Assembly: GCA_029237825.1 (NCBI GenBank)
Contig: JAQZBQ010000018.1
Coordinates: 18,944-82,943 of the forward strand
DNA length: 64,000 nucleotides
Reading direction: 5' to 3'
From: Bacteroidota bacterium
Lineage (GTDB): Bacteria; Bacteroidota; Bacteroidia; B-17B0; Aurantibacillaceae
Part shown: positions 61,513-64,000 of the stretch, piece by piece
Numbering within the stretch: the stretch's first letter is position 1
Layout: the number at the start of each line of letters is the position of its first letter
Program-made: the position numbers and the translations under genes
The notes under the pieces: generated by a model
Seen by the model: the letters and a program-made list of their open reading frames with translations, nothing else
Database searches by the model: none
What the model was told of the DNA's origin: nothing

Positions 61513-63036
61513 ATGGAAAAAGTATTAAAGGCCTTAGGAATAAAAGACACTAATATTGGCTGCTCCACAGGCAAAAACTATTTTGCAAATGGCGACGTTA
61601 TTGAATCGTATAGTCCAGTTGACGGAAAACTGATTGCTAAAGTAAAAGTGGCAAACGAAACCGACTATGAAAAAGTAGTTCAGGTTGCGTCCGAAGCGTT
61701 CAAAGTTTGGAGAAATATACCGGCGCCTAAACGGGGTGAAATTGTTCGCCAATTTGGAGAAAAACTTCGTGCGAAGAAAAACGACTTAGGGAAACTTGTT
61801 TCCTATGAAATGGGGAAATCATACCAGGAAGGCCTGGGAGAAGTTCAGGAAATGATAGACATTTGCGATTTTGCAGTTGGTGTTTCCCGTCAGTTATATG
61901 GATTAACCATGCATTCTGAACGGGAAAGTCACCGCATGTATGAGCAGTGGCATCCGTTAGGAATTGTAGGAATTATTTCCGCGTTTAACTTCCCGGTGGC
62001 CGTGTGGAACTGGAACACTGCCCTGGCATGGATTTGTGGTGATGTTTGTATCTGGAAACCATCCAGTAAAGTGCCGTTATGCGCTGTGGCTTGCCACAAT
62101 ATATGGAATGAGGTAGCTGAAGCAAATAATTTGCCCGAAGGCGTTTCATGCTTATTGGTGAGTCCTGGAAGTATCGGTGAAAAAATGTGCGAAGACGGCA
62201 GAGTGCCTTTGGTTTCCGCAACAGGGTCAACCCGTGTAGGAAGGATTGTTGGCTCAAAAGTTGCTGCACGCTTTGGCCGTTCTATTTTAGAGTTAGGTGG
62301 AAACAACGCAGTAATTATTACACCAAACGCAGATTTACAGGCGGTGTTACCAGGATTGGTTTTCGGTGCCGTTGGAACCGCAGGTCAACGTTGTACTTCT
62401 ACACGTCGTTTAATCATACACGAAGATATTTATGATGATGTTAAACAAAAACTCATCAACGCGTATAAGCAATTGGTAATTGGCGATCCATTAAATGAAA
62501 AAAACCATGTAGGTCCATTGATTGATAAGGGAGCAGTAAAAGATTACCTGGTTTCCATTGAACGCGTTATTGCTGAAGGCGGTAAAATTTTAGTGCCGGG
62601 CGGAGTTTTGGAAGGCAAAGGCTATGAAAGCGGATGTTATGTAAAACCTTGTATTGCGGAAGCGAAAAATGATTTTGAAATTGTGCAGCACGAAACATTT
62701 GCTCCTATTTTATACATCATGAAATATAAAACTTTAGATGAGGCGATTGAATTACAAAACGGTGTACCTCAGGGTTTATCGTCATCCATAATGACACTAA
62801 ACATGCGTGAGGCCGAGCAATTCTTATCAGCAAATGGCAGCGATTGTGGTATTGCAAATGTAAATATTGGGACAAGCGGCGCAGAAATTGGCGGTGCATT
62901 TGGCGGTGAAAAAGAAACCGGTGGCGGACGCGAAAGTGGATCAGACAGCTGGAAAGCTTATATGCGCCGTCAGACCAATACCATTAATTACGGCACAAAA
63001 CTTACCCTTTCACAAGGAATTAAATTTGATTTTTAA
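61513..63036 (+). CDS. amaB: ALDH7-type aldehyde dehydrogenase (alpha-aminoadipate semialdehyde dehydrogenase)
   Basis: 507 residues of the antiquitin/ALDH7 group, which oxidises alpha-aminoadipate semialdehyde in lysine breakdown. IISAFNFPVAVWNWNTALAW is the cofactor region, E260 lies in SILELGGNNAVIIT, and the catalytic C294 in GTAGQRCTSTRRLII. The C-terminal GGAFGGEKETGGGRESGSDS is specific for ALDH7. Length fits. No other lysine-degradation genes are next to it. The upstream dyad suggests substrate-responsive control, which is inference. Confidence 0.88.
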   Translation: MEKVLKALGIKDTNIGCSTGKNYFANGDVIESYSPVDGKLIAKVKVANETDYEKVVQVASEAFKVWRNIPAPKRGEIVRQFGEKLRAKKNDLGKLVSYEMGKSYQEGLGEVQEMIDICDFAVGVSRQLYGLTMHSERESHRMYEQWHPLGIVGIISAFNFPVAVWNWNTALAWICGDVCIWKPSSKVPLCAVACHNIWNEVAEANNLPEGVSCLLVSPGSIGEKMCEDGRVPLVSATGSTRVGRIVGSKVAARFGRSILELGGNNAVIITPNADLQAVLPGLVFGAVGTAGQRCTSTRRLIIHEDIYDDVKQKLINAYKQLVIGDPLNEKNHVGPLIDKGAVKDYLVSIERVIAEGGKILVPGGVLEGKGYESGCYVKPCIAEAKNDFEIVQHETFAPILYIMKYKTLDEAIELQNGVPQGLSSSIMTLNMREAEQFLSANGSDCGIANVNIGTSGAEIGGAFGGEKETGGGRESGSDSWKAYMRRQTNTINYGTKLTLSQGIKFDF

Positions 63037-63147
63037 AATTTTTTCCGCTGATCTTGCTCTTCACGCGGAAAGAAATTGCAAAGCCAATTTCTAACATAAA
63101 TAATACACCCTGCAGAATGAGCGAATCCGCAGACAAAAAAAATTAAA

Positions 63148-63660
63148 ATGACAATAGACAAAAACAAAGTAGTATCGGTAAACTACCATTTATCATCTCA
63201 CCTCGACAACGAAGCACCTGAACTGGTTGAACAAACCTCAACAGACCATCCTTTCACTTTTATATTTGGAGTTGGTCAGCTTTTACCTGATTTCGAAAAA
63301 AATCTTTTAGGCAAAAAAGTTGGTGATAAATTTGATTTTAAAGTCACTCCTGTAAACGGTTATGGCTTATCCGACAAAGAAATGATCGCTAAAATTCCTA
63401 AAGAAGCTTTTCATGTAGATGGTGCATTTGATTCGGAGCGCGTAAAAGAAGGCGAAGAGTTGATGATGAATGATGCAGAAGGAAACCAGTTAATGGGTTT
63501 TGTTCAGGAAATTGGAAATGATCACGTCATCATGGATTTTAACCACCCGTTGGCGGATCACAATTTACATTTTGTTGGTGAAGTGTTATCCATCAGAGAG
63601 GCTACTCAGGAAGAACTGGATCATGGTCATGTTCACGGGCCAGGCGGACACCATCACTAA
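63148..63660 (+). CDS. slyD: FKBP-type peptidyl-prolyl isomerase SlyD
   Basis: 170 residues. The FKBP domain is split by an insert-in-flap chaperone domain: DKNKVVSVNYHLSSHLDN, FIFGVGQLLPDFEKNLLGKK, then VTPVNGYGLSDKEMIAKIPK and VIMDFNHPLADHNLHFVGEV. The tail HGHVHGPGGHHH is rich in His and probably binds metal, as in SlyD of other bacteria that feeds nickel to hydrogenases. The tail here is short. It is transcribed alone, with a strong terminator after it. Confidence 0.92.
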   Translation: MTIDKNKVVSVNYHLSSHLDNEAPELVEQTSTDHPFTFIFGVGQLLPDFEKNLLGKKVGDKFDFKVTPVNGYGLSDKEMIAKIPKEAFHVDGAFDSERVKEGEELMMNDAEGNQLMGFVQEIGNDHVIMDFNHPLADHNLHFVGEVLSIREATQEELDHGHVHGPGGHHH

Positions 63661-63671
63661 TAAAAACTATT

Positions 63672-63706
63672 AAAAAAAGCCTGAAGAATATGTTCAGGCT
63701 TTTTTT
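63672..63706 (+). terminator. Terminator of slyD
   Basis: A 14-bp perfect stem (63672-63685 / 63693-63706) with a 7-nt loop. The stem is aaaaaaagcctgaa and its complement, ending in seven T. It lies 11 bases after the slyD stop. Confidence 0.92.
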
Positions 63707-63720
63707 ATAAAGTAAATAAA

Positions 63721-63758
63721 CAAAAAGAGCTACTTCAAATGAAGTAGCTCTTTTTGTT
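63721..63758. terminator. Second hairpin between slyD and the T9SS gene
   Basis: A 17-bp perfect stem (63721-63737 / 63740-63756) with only two unpaired bases at its centre, so the tip must open. T runs follow in both directions, so it can end the minus-strand T9SS gene and back up the slyD terminator. Confidence 0.8.
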
Positions 63759-63778
63759 TTTAACCGTTTTTATTTAAA

Positions 63779-64000
63779 TTATTTAGTTACAATCACTTTC
63801 TGTTTTACCGATTGGTTGGCATTTTGTCCAGTTATGAAATAAACACCGTTAGCTAATACATTCACTGTTGTCTCCTGGTTGTTAGAGTAATTCAATTCAA
63901 AAATCTGAATTACCTGTCCTAATGCATTTGTTAAGTTTAGATGCATATCTGTATCCGATTTAACTGTAAACGTTCCGTTATTTGGATTTGGATAGATATT
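63779..64000 (-). CDS. T9SS cargo protein, C-terminal sorting domain (partial)
   Basis: Only the last 73 residues are in the window. They form a T9SS type A sorting domain: NIYPNPNNGTFTVKSD at the cut edge, LTNALGQVIQIFELNYSN in the middle, and the end NGVYFITGQNAN-SVKQKVIVTK. This is the usual C-terminal end of a surface or secreted protein of a gliding Bacteroidota. Nothing can be said about the cargo part. Confidence 0.88.
   Translation of the reverse strand, partial: NIYPNPNNGTFTVKSDTDMHLNLTNALGQVIQIFELNYSNNQETTVNVLANGVYFITGQNANQSVKQKVIVTK

Noticed and set aside
61929..62306. 125-codon minus-strand frame
   Set aside because: It lies inside the ALDH7 gene, whose catalytic motifs are intact.

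Overview
The window reads as one chromosomal stretch of a gliding-type Bacteroidota bacterium (Flavobacteriales, Chitinophagales or a relative; the order cannot be fixed from this sequence). The evidence is two type IX secretion (T9SS) C-terminal sorting domains, a bacillithiol gene (bshB1), a YfhM-type alpha-2-macroglobulin, a long Ala/Lys-tailed ribosomal protein S16, little Shine-Dalgarno signal, and promoters that fit the Bacteroidota pattern TTTG-N19-TAnnTTTG. Two of those promoters match perfectly (before the 2-oxoacid dehydrogenase E2 gene and before a small secreted protein). No rRNA, tRNA, CRISPR array or insertion sequence was seen.

Layout. Positions 1-17118 are mixed housekeeping genes: a TPR protein fragment, an E2 acyltransferase, alpha-2-macroglobulin, bshB1, recG, ruvB, a WD40 protein, an AI-2E family permease, a YtxH/holin-like membrane trio and queG. 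Positions 17126-41568 form a surface-polysaccharide region. A glycosyltransferase, galE and a tandem CbbX/SpoVK-type AAA+ ATPase make one operon. A second, visibly more A+T-rich operon (about 23407-34265) carries an ABC flippase, the FdtA-FdtC-FdtB set for a dTDP-3-acetamido-3,6-dideoxyhexose, five glycosyltransferases or methyltransferases of known folds, and a transglutaminase-like membrane protein. Next come a T9SS-secreted Ig/PKD-repeat protein, a WecE-type aminotransferase, rdgB and an asparagine-synthase-type amidotransferase. Positions 41584-54253 hold an RNA methyltransferase, Mla lipid-transport genes (mlaF, mlaE and, 5 kb away, mlaD), a universal stress protein, rpsP, a TPR lipoprotein, an HdrB/HdrC-like redox pair, a D-cysteine desulfhydrase/ACC deaminase-like enzyme and two tandem paralogues. 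Positions 54369-64000 hold an AmnC/AmnD-like pair of the kynurenine branch around thiL, a run of small VOC/SRPBCC/DUF1801 proteins, a TerC protein, an ALDH7 dehydrogenase, slyD and the tail of a T9SS cargo protein.

How the genes fit together. The polysaccharide genes would make a nucleotide-activated deoxyamino sugar, assemble and methylate a lipid-linked glycan, flip it across the inner membrane, and possibly supply the glycan to which T9SS cargo is attached. That last link is inference.

Most notable observations: (i) ribosomal protein S16 carries a perfect 54-bp in-frame tandem duplication in its conserved core; (ii) base composition and codon style change inside the T9SS cargo gene near 35.8 kb, suggesting an exchanged glycan cassette with its edge inside a coding region; (iii) a two-module, tandem AAA+ ATPase is co-transcribed with glycan genes; (iv) a transglutaminase-like protein ends the glycan operon; (v) a YjbR/MmcQ - zinc ribbon - helix-hairpin-helix - DUF1801 fusion sits in a cluster of small stand-alone domains.
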